Of a stretch of DNA of 64,000 nt, positions 30,437 to 38,262 are shown in pieces. The stretch's first letter is position 1; each line of letters starts with the position of its first letter. Location: NCBI RefSeq assembly GCF_000176035.2, contig NC_015675.1, forward strand, positions 1,988,001 through 2,052,000. The letters run 5' to 3'. This DNA is from Mesorhizobium opportunistum WSM2075 (GTDB taxonomy: Bacteria > Pseudomonadota > Alphaproteobacteria > Rhizobiales > Rhizobiaceae). Made by a program: the position numbers and the translations under genes. The notes under the pieces were generated by a model. It worked only from the letters and a program-made list of their open reading frames with translations, was not told where the DNA came from and searched no databases.

Positions 30437-32500
30437 CTATTTCGCCGGGATGGTCAGCGTCGCGCCGGGCATAAGCCGGTGCGGCCTTTGTCCCTTGTTG
30501 GCCTCAAAGATGAGCTTCCACTTGGTCGCGTCGCCATAGGCCTTCTTTGCCAGGTCCCAGTAGGTATCGCCGGCAACGATGACATGGTTGCCCGTGGCCG
30601 GCGCGGCCGCTGCGGGTTTTGCCGGCTCGGCGGGCGCGGGTGCTGCCGGGGCGGGTGCTGCCGGTGCAGGAGCCGTCTCGGCCGGCTTTGCCGGTTCAGC
30701 GGGTGCCGCCTCTGTCGATATGGCCGGCGGCTTGTTGGCGATATCGCCGGAGTTGGCGGGCAGTTCAGGCATTGCCGGTGCCGCGTCCGCGGGCTTTGCC
30801 GGTTCAGCCGGCTTGGCGGCTTCGGCCGGCGCTGGCTTCGCCGGTTCGGCGGGCTTTGCCGGTTCTGCCGCCGGTGCCGCCGCGACGGTCGCGGCAATCT
30901 CGGTGATGCGGCCGTCGAGCTTGGGCGTGTAGGGCCGATGCGCGCCGAGATAGTCGGCAACCACCTGTTCGAGGCCGGGGCCGTAGTCGTAGGCCTTCTT
31001 GGCCTTTTCGGCGAAGACCTTGTAGCCGTCGCCACCCTGGCGGACGTAATTGTTGGTGGCGACCAGATAGTCCTTGTCGGGATTGATCGGCGCCCAGGCG
31101 CCGTTCTCCATCACTTCGACCGACTTGACGCGGCCGGCATTGGGCGCGACCGACTTGTCGAAGGAATATTTCAGGCCGGCGACCTGCGGGAAGCGGCCGG
31201 CGCCGTCCTCGATCTGGCTGAGGCCGCTTTCGAGGCCGGCGACCAGGTCCTTGCCGGAGATCTGGAAGGTCGCCAGCGTGTTCTGGAACGGCAGCACGGT
31301 CAGCACCTCACCCATGGTGACGGTGCCCTTGTCGATCGAGGCGCGCAGGCCGCCGCCATTGGAGATCACGATCTCGACGCCCTGTCCCTTGACGCGGTCG
31401 AGGATGGCGTCGGAGACGAGGTTGCCCATCGCGCATTCATGGACGCGGCAGCTCTCGCGGCTGCCGTCGATCACGTCGGTGGTCTCGGCGACTTCCTTGT
31501 TCTTCAAGGCCTCGATCGGCGCTCCAAGCTCCTTGATGCGGGCGAGCACGGCAGGATCCGGCGTGATCGACTTGTCGAGGTAGATCGGATCGCCGCTCGC
31601 CGATTTGACGACGCCATTGTCGTCGAACACGACCTTGAACTCGCCGAGATATTTCGAATAGGACGCCGCCTGCACGACCGGCACCTTGTAGCCGTCGGGA
31701 TTGTCCGCCATCGTCGGATAGGGGCCTGCCGCCTTCGGATCGGTATTCGACAAAAGCGTATGGCTGTGGCCGCCGACGACCACGTCGATGCCCGGGATCT
31801 TGGCGATGACGTCGCGCTCCCGGTTGTAGCCGATATGGGTCACGGCGATGATCTTGTTGACGCCTTGTGCCTTCAGCTTCTCGACCTCCGCGGTGATCGA
31901 CTTGACGTCGTCCGCGATGGCGATGTTGGGCCCGGGGGAGGCGAGTTCGGGCGTGTCGTTGGTGACGGCGCCGACAATGCCGATCTTCTGGCCGCCGACC
32001 TCCACGACGATCGACGGCTTGATCTTGCCCGCCGCGCCGGACTTGTCGTTGGGCACGACATTGGCACTGACGACCGGAAACTTCGCCTTGTCGAGGTAAG
32101 GCACCAGCGCGCTCTCGCCGTCGTCGAATTCGTGGTTCCCGAGCGTCACAGCGTCGGGTTTTATCTGATTGAGGAATTCCTCTTCCACGGCGCCCTTGTA
32201 GGTGGTGTAGAACAGCGATCCTTGGAAGCTGTCACCTGCATTGAGCAGCAGTACGTTCTGGCCTTCGAGCTTCTTGCGTTCCTGGGCGATCGCGGTGACC
32301 AGCCGGCCGGCGCCGCCAATGCATTCGCCCTTGGTCTCCTCATCGGCCGAACAGGTCGATTCGTATTTGTTGTTGCCTTCGATGCGGCTGTGCCAATCGT
32401 TGAAATGCAAAATGTTCAGTGTGTAGTCGGCAAAGGATGCGCCGGCCGACAGGCCGAGCGTCGATACGGAAAGGGCGGCAATGGCGGCAAGCTTCTTCAT
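30437..32500 (-). CDS. Periplasmic 5'-nucleotidase (UshA-like) fused to a LysM domain
   Basis: The 687-residue protein has a signal peptide ending SFA. The metallophosphatase domain has D35 and H37 in HFNDWHSRI, D90 in NAGD, GNHEFDDGE (121-129) and GGHSHTLL. The 5'-nucleotidase C-terminal substrate domain covers about 330-540 (SNGGGLRASI, NNYVRQGGDGY). A roughly 100-residue Ala/Pro/Lys/Glu-rich linker (EPAKPAEPAKPA repeats) leads to a C-terminal LysM domain (HVIVAGDTYWDLAKKAYGD). It should hydrolyse nucleotides or UDP-sugars in the periplasm while tethered to peptidoglycan. The LysM fusion is less common than the plain enzyme. Confidence 0.9.
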   Translation of the reverse strand: MKKLAAIAALSVSTLGLSAGASFADYTLNILHFNDWHSRIEGNNKYESTCSADEETKGECIGGAGRLVTAIAQERKKLEGQNVLLLNAGDSFQGSLFYTTYKGAVEEEFLNQIKPDAVTLGNHEFDDGESALVPYLDKAKFPVVSANVVPNDKSGAAGKIKPSIVVEVGGQKIGIVGAVTNDTPELASPGPNIAIADDVKSITAEVEKLKAQGVNKIIAVTHIGYNRERDVIAKIPGIDVVVGGHSHTLLSNTDPKAAGPYPTMADNPDGYKVPVVQAASYSKYLGEFKVVFDDNGVVKSASGDPIYLDKSITPDPAVLARIKELGAPIEALKNKEVAETTDVIDGSRESCRVHECAMGNLVSDAILDRVKGQGVEIVISNGGGLRASIDKGTVTMGEVLTVLPFQNTLATFQISGKDLVAGLESGLSQIEDGAGRFPQVAGLKYSFDKSVAPNAGRVKSVEVMENGAWAPINPDKDYLVATNNYVRQGGDGYKVFAEKAKKAYDYGPGLEQVVADYLGAHRPYTPKLDGRITEIAATVAAAPAAEPAKPAEPAKPAPAEAAKPAEPAKPADAAPAMPELPANSGDIANKPPAISTEAAPAEPAKPAETAPAPAAPAPAAPAPAEPAKPAAAAPATGNHVIVAGDTYWDLAKKAYGDATKWKLIFEANKGQRPHRLMPGATLTIPAK

Positions 32501-32620
32501 CTTCGTCTCCCGGCAGGCTGATCAGAGGCGTTTAACACCCTTGCTTGACTGGGACATAACAGCCAGCATTTTGACCATGTTCCCATCGCGTTTCGGCAGA
32601 CGCAAGCGGAAATGCCGGCT

Positions 32621-32692
32621 GTATTTTCCGGCGAAAACCCCGGGGTATTTTCTGGCGAAAAACCCGGGGTGTTTTCTGGCGCAAAAAAAGGG
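32621..32692. repeat. Three tandem 24-bp repeats
   Basis: Units at 32621-32644, 32645-32668 and 32669-32692 share the pattern GTATTTTCYGGCGAAAAMCCS and GGG, with the third unit most diverged. The last unit runs into the T-tract side of the omp10 terminator. Its function is unknown; slipped-strand duplication of terminator-like sequence is the simplest origin. The rest of 32501-32620 holds nothing recognisable. Confidence 0.8.
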
Positions 32693-32717
32693 ACCGCGGC
32701 CTGTTGACCGCCGTCCC
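32683..32717 (-). terminator. Intrinsic terminator of omp10
   Basis: On the minus strand GGGACGGCGG (32708-32717) pairs with CCGCGGTCCC (32690-32699) except for one mismatch. Seven T residues follow (32683-32689). It lies 33 nt beyond the omp10 stop. Confidence 0.88.
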
Positions 32718-32749
32718 TCGTGAGGCGCTATGAGGCGAACCCTGCTCGT

Positions 32750-33127
32750 TCAGGTGCGTCGCGTCAGCACGAAGTTCTGGCCGGACGAACTGGTGCAGTT
32801 CAGCTGGCTGGTCGACACCAGCAGGCAGTTGAAGCTGACACCGGTCTGGCGGATCAGCGATGTGCCGTTGATCTGCACCGACGTGGCGCCGGTCATCGTG
32901 TAGCTGCCATCCGCCAGCTTCTGGCCGGTGTCGGTGGCCACCGTCGCGAATTTCCCGGCGGTGAAGGTCGACAGGCCGGTGCCCTTGGCGTCGATCCAGG
33001 AGCCTTCGACGCCTTTCGGCGAGGTTGCCATCGGCGGCTCGCCGGGACCGCTGGTGGCACAGGCAGCAAGCATCGAGGCCATGGCACCCGCCACGCCCAT
33101 CGAAAGAATTTTGCGCGCAATAGTCAT
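32750..33127 (-). CDS. omp10: Omp10-type outer-membrane lipoprotein
   Basis: The 125-residue lipoprotein has a signal peptide with lipobox MLAAC (C23). The mature part carries a small beta-rich domain: EGSWIDAKGTGLSTF, TDTGQKLADGSY, and the Cys-containing LLVSTSQLNCTSSSGQNF close. It lines up block by block with Brucella Omp10 as I recall it, an immunogenic surface lipoprotein of unknown biochemistry. The start at 33127 follows GGAGAGGA. Two Cys in the mature domain (FNCLL and LNCTS) may form a disulfide. It is a monocistronic unit with its own terminator. Confidence 0.85.
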   Translation of the reverse strand: MTIARKILSMGVAGAMASMLAACATSGPGEPPMATSPKGVEGSWIDAKGTGLSTFTAGKFATVATDTGQKLADGSYTMTGATSVQINGTSLIRQTGVSFNCLLVSTSQLNCTSSSGQNFVLTRRT

Positions 33128-33260
33128 ATGAAATCCTCTCCAAACGCATCGGCCCAAAAATCGGGTTCGATTTTGGAAAGCGCGATGCGAACGCCCAAAA
33201 TGCTAGAGTGTGCCTTGTGCGCCCAACGGGAGGCACAAAGCTGTCTAGGCCGCATCCCTT

Positions 33261-33285
33261 CAATCGCCCGATTTCCGGGCGATTG
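33261..33285 (-). terminator. Strong hairpin after homospermidine synthase (possible terminator)
   Basis: CAATCGCCCG, loop of 5, CGGGCGATTG is a perfect 10-bp inverted repeat, 17 nt past the stop at 33303. No T tract follows on either strand, so it may act as an RNA-end stabiliser or as an L-shaped terminator instead of a classical one. Confidence 0.5.
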
Positions 33286-33302
33286 CAAGGTAATGGGGCA
33301 TG

Positions 33303-34748
33303 CTATCGGACGAGGATGTTGCGGAATTGCCACGGGTCACTGCGGTCGAGGTCCTCCGGGAACAGGCCCGGACGCCTGTCGAGCGGGGTCCAGTCGGTGT
33401 AGTAACCCTTGACCGGTCCGAGATAGGGCGACTGCACGTCGAGGCAGCGCCTGTAGTCCATTTCGTCGGCCTCGACGATGCCGGCGTCCGGATTTTCCAG
33501 AGCCCAGACCATGCCGGCGAGAACCGCCGAGGTGACCTGCATGCCGGTGGCGTTCTGATAGGGCGCCAGCTTGCGCGCCTCGGCCAGCGAAAGCTGGGAG
33601 CCGTACCAGTAGGCATTCTTGTCATGGCCGTAGAGCAGGACGCCGAGCTCGTCGACGCCGTCGACCAGTTCGTTCTCGTCGAGCACGTGGTGCACCGGCT
33701 GAGGCTTGCCGGCAGCGCCGAACATCTCGTCCAGCGACAGCATCGCGTCGTTGCAGGGATGGTAGGCATAGTGGCAGGTCGGGCGGTACTGGACCTTGCC
33801 CTTCTTGGAACGCACGGTGAAGAAATCGGCGATCGAGATGGCCTCGTTGTGCGTCACCAGCAGGCCGTACTGGGCGCCCGGCGTCGGGCACCATGAGCGC
33901 ACGCGCGTGTTGGCGCCCGGCTGCTCCAGATAGATCGCGGCCTTGGAGCCATGCTTGTGCTTCTTGCCGTTCTTCGGCATCCATTTTTCGTGTGTGCCCC
34001 AGCCAAGCTCGGCCGGCTGCAAGCCTTCGGAGATGAAGCCCTCGACCGACCAGGTATTCCAGAACACATCCATCGGCTTCGGCTTCTTGGTGCGCTGCGT
34101 GTCGCGCTCGGCGATGTGGATGCCCTTGACGCCGGCCTTCTTCATAAGCTTGGCCCAGCCTTCGCGGTCTTCCTGCGCTGGCTCCGAGAATTCCAGGCCA
34201 AGATCGGTGGCGAGATTGACCAGCGCCTGCTTGACGAACCACGAGACCATGCCGGGATTGGCACCGCATGTGGAGACCGCGGTGGCGCCGCCGGGCTTGT
34301 CGTGCTTTTCCTTGATCAGGGCTTCGCGCAGCGCATAGTTGGTGCGGCTGGCATTGTCGGCCTTGGCGTCGAAATAGAAGCCGAGCCAGGGCTCGACGAC
34401 GGTGTCGATGTAGAGCACGCCGAGCTTGCGGCAGAGCCGCATCAGGTCGACCGAGCCGGTATCGACCGACAGGTTGACGCAAAAGCCCTGGCCGCCGCCA
34501 TTGGTCAGCAGCGGGGTCAGGAGCTTCTTGTAATTCTTCTCGGTCACCGCTTCCTGGACGAAAGCGATGCCGCGCTCGTCGAGCAGCTTGCGGTCGGTGT
34601 CGCGCGGGTCGAGGACCGTCATGCGCGACTTGTCGAACTTGAAATGGCGCTCGATCAGCGGCAGCGTTCCCCGTCCGATCGAGCCAAAGCCGATCATCAC
34701 CACAGGGCCGGTGATCTCACCGTAAACGGGCCAGTTTTCAGTCGCCAT
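33303..34748 (-). CDS. hss: Homospermidine synthase
   Basis: The 481-residue NAD-dependent enzyme makes sym-homospermidine, the typical polyamine of rhizobia, from putrescine (or spermidine). It has an N-terminal Rossmann motif GFGSIGRGTLPLIERHF, the STCGANPGMVSWFVKQAL active-site region and the family blocks THNEAISIADFFTV and YHPCNDAMLSLDEMF. The ATG at 34760 adds four residues; I prefer MATENW at 34748. Functionally it connects with the ornithine/lysine decarboxylase gene at 61895, which can supply putrescine or cadaverine. Confidence 0.95.
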   Translation of the reverse strand: MATENWPVYGEITGPVVMIGFGSIGRGTLPLIERHFKFDKSRMTVLDPRDTDRKLLDERGIAFVQEAVTEKNYKKLLTPLLTNGGGQGFCVNLSVDTGSVDLMRLCRKLGVLYIDTVVEPWLGFYFDAKADNASRTNYALREALIKEKHDKPGGATAVSTCGANPGMVSWFVKQALVNLATDLGLEFSEPAQEDREGWAKLMKKAGVKGIHIAERDTQRTKKPKPMDVFWNTWSVEGFISEGLQPAELGWGTHEKWMPKNGKKHKHGSKAAIYLEQPGANTRVRSWCPTPGAQYGLLVTHNEAISIADFFTVRSKKGKVQYRPTCHYAYHPCNDAMLSLDEMFGAAGKPQPVHHVLDENELVDGVDELGVLLYGHDKNAYWYGSQLSLAEARKLAPYQNATGMQVTSAVLAGMVWALENPDAGIVEADEMDYRRCLDVQSPYLGPVKGYYTDWTPLDRRPGLFPEDLDRSDPWQFRNILVR

Positions 34749-34932
34749 TTTATCGAGCACTCCTCAAAAAACACTCCAGAACAGCCGCTTGGCCGCGGCG
34801 CGACAAACCATAGATCATTGTCACAATAAAGGGAAAAGCAGCGAAACGCTTGGGAGCGCCGCCGTGGAGGTGCTCGGCGATGCCACCGGGAGGCCATGGC
34901 CTGCCGATGGCGGATGTTGAGCCGGCGTCGTA

Positions 34933-35679
34933 TCAGCGAGCGCCGCCGGACGCGTTGATGCGTTCGCCGGTCAGCCACGCCGCCTCGTCCGAGGCGAGGA
35001 AGGCCACGGTCGGGGCGATGTCGTCCGGCTTGCCGAAGCGCTGGCCAAGGGGGACGCCAGCGATCAGCATATTGCCGAAATCGGTGCCAACCATGCCTTC
35101 GGTCATTTCTGTATGGGTATAGCCGGGCGCCACGATGTTGACACGGATGTTGCGGGCTCCGAGTTCTCTCGACAGGCTAAGCGTCAGCGTATCGATCGCC
35201 GCTTTGCTGGCGGAATAGAGGCTGGTGTTTGGCACTGGGTTCCAGCTCGAGATCGTGCCGATGTTGACGATGCTGCCGCCGGTCTCGGGGAAGTGGCGCA
35301 TGGCCGCCTTCGTGGTCAGGATCGTGCCCAGTACGTTGGTGTCGAAGAGCCGCCGATAATCCGCCTCACTGGCTTCCTCGAAAGTGCCGAAGCTGGCGGT
35401 CGCGGCATTGTTGATCAGAATGCTTGGCTTGCCAAATGCGATCTCGGCGGCCTCGAACATCTTCTCGACTTCGGCGGCATCGGCCACGTCGCCCCGGACC
35501 GCAGTAGCCTTGCCACCGGCGGCGACGATCTCCTTGACCGTGCGTTCCGCAGCCTCACGGCTGGAGGCGTAGTTGACGATGACGGCGGCGCCTTCCGCCG
35601 CCAGTCGTTTGGCGATGCCCGCACCGATGCCTCGCGCGGCACCGGTGACGATGGCGACCTTGTTGTTGAGCTTGCCCAT
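34933..35679 (-). CDS. Short-chain dehydrogenase/reductase (SDR)
   Basis: The 248-residue classical SDR has the cofactor motif TGAARGIG (12-19), the NNAA motif near 90-93, and the catalytic Y155 and K159 in YSASK. Its overall sequence resembles 3-oxoacyl-ACP reductase-like or glucose-dehydrogenase-like SDRs; the substrate is unknown. The start at 35679 follows GGAG. It is transcribed divergently from a LysR gene 108 nt away, so that LysR protein is its likely regulator. Confidence 0.88.
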   Translation of the reverse strand: MGKLNNKVAIVTGAARGIGAGIAKRLAAEGAAVIVNYASSREAAERTVKEIVAAGGKATAVRGDVADAAEVEKMFEAAEIAFGKPSILINNAATASFGTFEEASEADYRRLFDTNVLGTILTTKAAMRHFPETGGSIVNIGTISSWNPVPNTSLYSASKAAIDTLTLSLSRELGARNIRVNIVAPGYTHTEMTEGMVGTDFGNMLIAGVPLGQRFGKPDDIAPTVAFLASDEAAWLTGERINASGGAR

Positions 35680-35770
35680 TTTGGTTCTCCGAATGGATGG
35701 ATGGATTTGACAACCGCCCAATTGGCCATTCCTGAGTGGGTCAGGTAGAGTGAACAAAAACATATTACTA

Positions 35771-35785
35771 ATTCCAAGGTGGAAT
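35771..35785. promoter_or_regulatory. Palindrome over the lysR ribosome site (possible operator)
   Basis: ATTCC-AAGGT-GGAAT is a perfect 5-bp inverted repeat ending 2 nt before the lysR ATG; its core AAGGTGG is the likely Shine-Dalgarno. A related ATTCC occurs at about 35728. Binding here by the LysR protein could give autoregulation, but this is inferred from symmetry alone. Confidence 0.4.
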
Positions 35786-35787
35786 AG

Positions 35788-36666
35788 ATGGACAGGCTCA
35801 TGGTGATGAACACCTTTATAAGAGTCATCGAAACCGGCTCGTTCTCGGCGGCTGCGCGGCATTTGCGCGTCGGGCAGCCAGCCGTCTCGAAGGCCATCGC
35901 GCAGCTCGAGGAACGGCTCGGCGTTCGCCTGCTGTCGCGCACCACCCGAGGTCTCTCGCCGACCGATGCCGGCCTCAGCTTCTATGAAGGCGCGAAGCGC
36001 GCGGTCGATGAGGCCGACGAAGCGGAGAACGCGGCGCGTGGCACTGCGGCGGCGCTTACCGGGTTGCTGCGCATCGGTACGTCGGTAACCTTCGGCCGCC
36101 TGCATGTCGTGCCGAGGCTGAAAGCCTTCCTGGACGCTCATCCGAGGCTCGACGTCGAGGTGGCGATGGACGACAGGAACGTCGACCTCGTCGAGGAAGG
36201 GGTAGATGTCATGCTGCGTCTGGGTGAAAGCTTCGCCCCTGCTCATATCGGGCGCAAGATCGCCACCTGTCGTCGTCTCGTGGTGGCGGCACCCTCGTAC
36301 CTGGCACGCGAGGGCGAACCCATCGCGCCGGATGAGCTGTCGCGGCACGAGGCGATCCTTTTCGTCCGAGCAGGCACTTCCAATCGCTGGACGTTCCGGC
36401 GAGGCGCCGAAGAGATTTCGCTTGCCGGCCAAGGGCGGCTGCGCGTGACTTCCGCCGAAGGGATACGTGAGGCAGTACTTGCCGGCATCGGCTTCACGGT
36501 CGGCTCCGAATGGATGTTCGATGCAGAACTGCGCAGCGGTGCGGTGCGGCCGATCCTGGTCGACTGGGCGCTGCCGCCTGTTGAATTGTGGGCGCTGTTT
36601 CCGGCCGGACGCAAGGCCAGCGTCAGGGCAAGGACCTTCGTCGATTTCCTGGCGGGCAGCCTGTAG
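35788..36666 (+). CDS. LysR-family transcriptional regulator
   Basis: The 292-residue protein begins with a winged helix-turn-helix (FIRVIETGSFSAAARHLRVG then AVSKAIAQLEERLGVRLLSRTTRG). A two-lobe periplasmic-binding-like effector domain follows from about residue 90 (LRIGTSVTFGRLHVVPRLKAFL). It resembles the large CrgA-like LysR subgroup that controls adjacent dehydrogenases or transporters. It is divergent from the SDR gene, which is the expected target. A small palindrome overlaps its own ribosome site. Confidence 0.9.
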   Translation: MDRLMVMNTFIRVIETGSFSAAARHLRVGQPAVSKAIAQLEERLGVRLLSRTTRGLSPTDAGLSFYEGAKRAVDEADEAENAARGTAAALTGLLRIGTSVTFGRLHVVPRLKAFLDAHPRLDVEVAMDDRNVDLVEEGVDVMLRLGESFAPAHIGRKIATCRRLVVAAPSYLAREGEPIAPDELSRHEAILFVRAGTSNRWTFRRGAEEISLAGQGRLRVTSAEGIREAVLAGIGFTVGSEWMFDAELRSGAVRPILVDWALPPVELWALFPAGRKASVRARTFVDFLAGSL

Positions 36667-36672
36667 GCGGCT

Positions 36673-37596
36673 TCAGCCGGCCATTGTCTTCAATCGTTCG
36701 ATCAGCCGGTCGCGATCCGATGTCAGGCCCTTGTAGTCGAGCTGGGCGAGGTCGAGCGCTTCGAGTTGGGCGGCGAAAGACAGCGCCAGCGTCGCCCAGT
36801 CCGGGTGCCGCGCCAGTACGGCGAGCGGGTCGAGGTGGATGCGGACGGTGAACAGGATATCGCCCGACACGGGAAGCTTGCGCAGCGTCTGCCGCTCGAC
36901 ACGGATGAAGGCGTGCGCGTTGACGTCACCGTCTGGGAAGCGTGTCGGCCGGTTCGTGGCGCGGTCGATGCGCTCGACATTGGACAGCGGATGGTAGAGT
37001 GCATTGTCGGCCTGGATCGACCAGTTGAAGCGCACGACCGCTTGGCCCTGCAGGCCGTCGAACATGCGGTTGATCAAGTCGGCCGGACGTGTGCCCGGAC
37101 CAAAGCCCGGCACCGGGGCGTGGATCTGCTGCAGCGGCTTGCCGAACTTCTCCAGGAGCGACCAGGACGAGGGAAAGCACAGCGAACCGGCGGCGAGCCG
37201 CCAGCCACTGTCGTCGCGGCGCATCAGGATCAGGTCTTCCTGGACCAGCAGCGATGCCGCGACGAGCGGCGCGTCGGCAAGATCCGGAGGCAAGGCAGGG
37301 CGGTTCACAGCGCCCATCACCTCGATACCCGCATCGGTGCGGCCATGGCTGTTTGGAAATCGCTCCGGCAGATAGGCGCCGAGCAAGTCGAGCACTTCCT
37401 GCTGTGCGTCCCGCGTGCCGTCCTCCTCGACGAAAACCCGCTCTGGGATTTCGGCATAGAGCCGGCGCTTCTCGGCGAGGTAGGGCAGGAGATGGCCGTC
37501 GACCTCGATCCAATCCGCCGGATCGAGCGGCTTCAGCCCGATGGTGAAGAGTTTCGACGAGCCGTCATAGGGCGTATGGGTGGGCAAGGGGGTCAT
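36673..37596 (-). CDS. DUF3445 protein, haem-dependent oxidative N-demethylase alpha-like
   Basis: The 307-residue protein matches the DUF3445 family, which includes the haem-binding PAS-fold subunit of a dimethylamine-oxidising N-demethylase. Typical segments are FTIGLKPLDPADWIEVD, the middle RRDDSGWRLAAGSLCFPSSWSL and HAFIRVERQTLRKLP. No companion reductase or folate-binding subunit gene is nearby, so the reaction here is uncertain. The gene starts 3 nt after the pabC stop on the same strand, so it is almost surely co-transcribed with pabB and pabC. Confidence 0.8.
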   Translation of the reverse strand: MTPLPTHTPYDGSSKLFTIGLKPLDPADWIEVDGHLLPYLAEKRRLYAEIPERVFVEEDGTRDAQQEVLDLLGAYLPERFPNSHGRTDAGIEVMGAVNRPALPPDLADAPLVAASLLVQEDLILMRRDDSGWRLAAGSLCFPSSWSLLEKFGKPLQQIHAPVPGFGPGTRPADLINRMFDGLQGQAVVRFNWSIQADNALYHPLSNVERIDRATNRPTRFPDGDVNAHAFIRVERQTLRKLPVSGDILFTVRIHLDPLAVLARHPDWATLALSFAAQLEALDLAQLDYKGLTSDRDRLIERLKTMAG

Positions 37597-37599
37597 GGT

Positions 37600-38262
37600 T
37601 CAGATCAATTTTGCCTGGATCAGTCCGCGCAGCGAATTGCCGACGAACAACGCCTTGGCGGATTTCAACTCGTCCAAGCTGTAGATCGCTTCCCGGGCGC
37701 GGCCTTCGTCCAGAAGCTCGGCGCGCAATACGCCAGGCAGCAAGCCGCAGTCGAGTCGGGGCGTTGCCAGCACGCCGTCGCCGAAATCGGCGAAGACATT
37801 GGTGATCGTGCCTTCGCAGATTTCGCCACGCTCATTGGCCAGGAGCACTTCGTCGGCCTGGGTGACGAGATATTCGGAGCGGGCATGCGTGTAGAGCTGT
37901 CGCCGGCTGGTCTTGTGGCGCAGCAGCGTATTGCCCGAGTCGAGCCTTGTCCGCGCCAGCCGCAGCACCCAGACCTTGTCGGCGGCGAGCGGTTCATAAG
38001 GTTGCGCGGAGGCGCTCGCCTCGCCACGGCGCGACAAAGCGAGCCGCGTGCGCATGGCGATGGGGGAGCCGCCGACCGCGCTGCTCAGGGCCTCGCCGAT
38101 CCTGTCCGGATCATGGCTGAAGCCCAGTTCCGCCGCCGAGCCATAGAGGCGCGCAAGGTGGCGATCGAAGCGCAGGAAACCGCTGTCCGGCTCCCAGCGC
38201 ATGGTCTCGATCAGCTCGAAATCGGTGGCGTCCCCGTCGCGAAGCGGGCCTTGAGCAGACAC
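37600..38262 (-). CDS. pabC: Aminodeoxychorismate lyase-like class IV aminotransferase
   Basis: The 220-residue PLP protein of fold type IV probably converts aminodeoxychorismate to p-aminobenzoate for folate. The PLP lysine lies in RHKTSRRQLY, and the conserved NERGEICEGTITNVF block follows. The domain starts inside the 3' end of pabB. The best start is the GTG at 38262, preceded by GAGGAGTATCAGGA, giving a 52-nt overlap with pabB in another frame. Many relatives carry these two parts as a PabB-PabC fusion; here they are separate overlapping genes. Confidence 0.82.
   Translation of the reverse strand: MSAQGPLRDGDATDFELIETMRWEPDSGFLRFDRHLARLYGSAAELGFSHDPDRIGEALSSAVGGSPIAMRTRLALSRRGEASASAQPYEPLAADKVWVLRLARTRLDSGNTLLRHKTSRRQLYTHARSEYLVTQADEVLLANERGEICEGTITNVFADFGDGVLATPRLDCGLLPGVLRAELLDEGRAREAIYSLDELKSAKALFVGNSLRGLIQAKLI

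Noticed and set aside
30431..32521. 696-residue plus-strand open frame with Gly/Cys/Arg-rich start
   Set aside because: It is antisense to the 5'-nucleotidase/LysM gene; the odd composition mirrors the Ala/Pro linker on the other strand.
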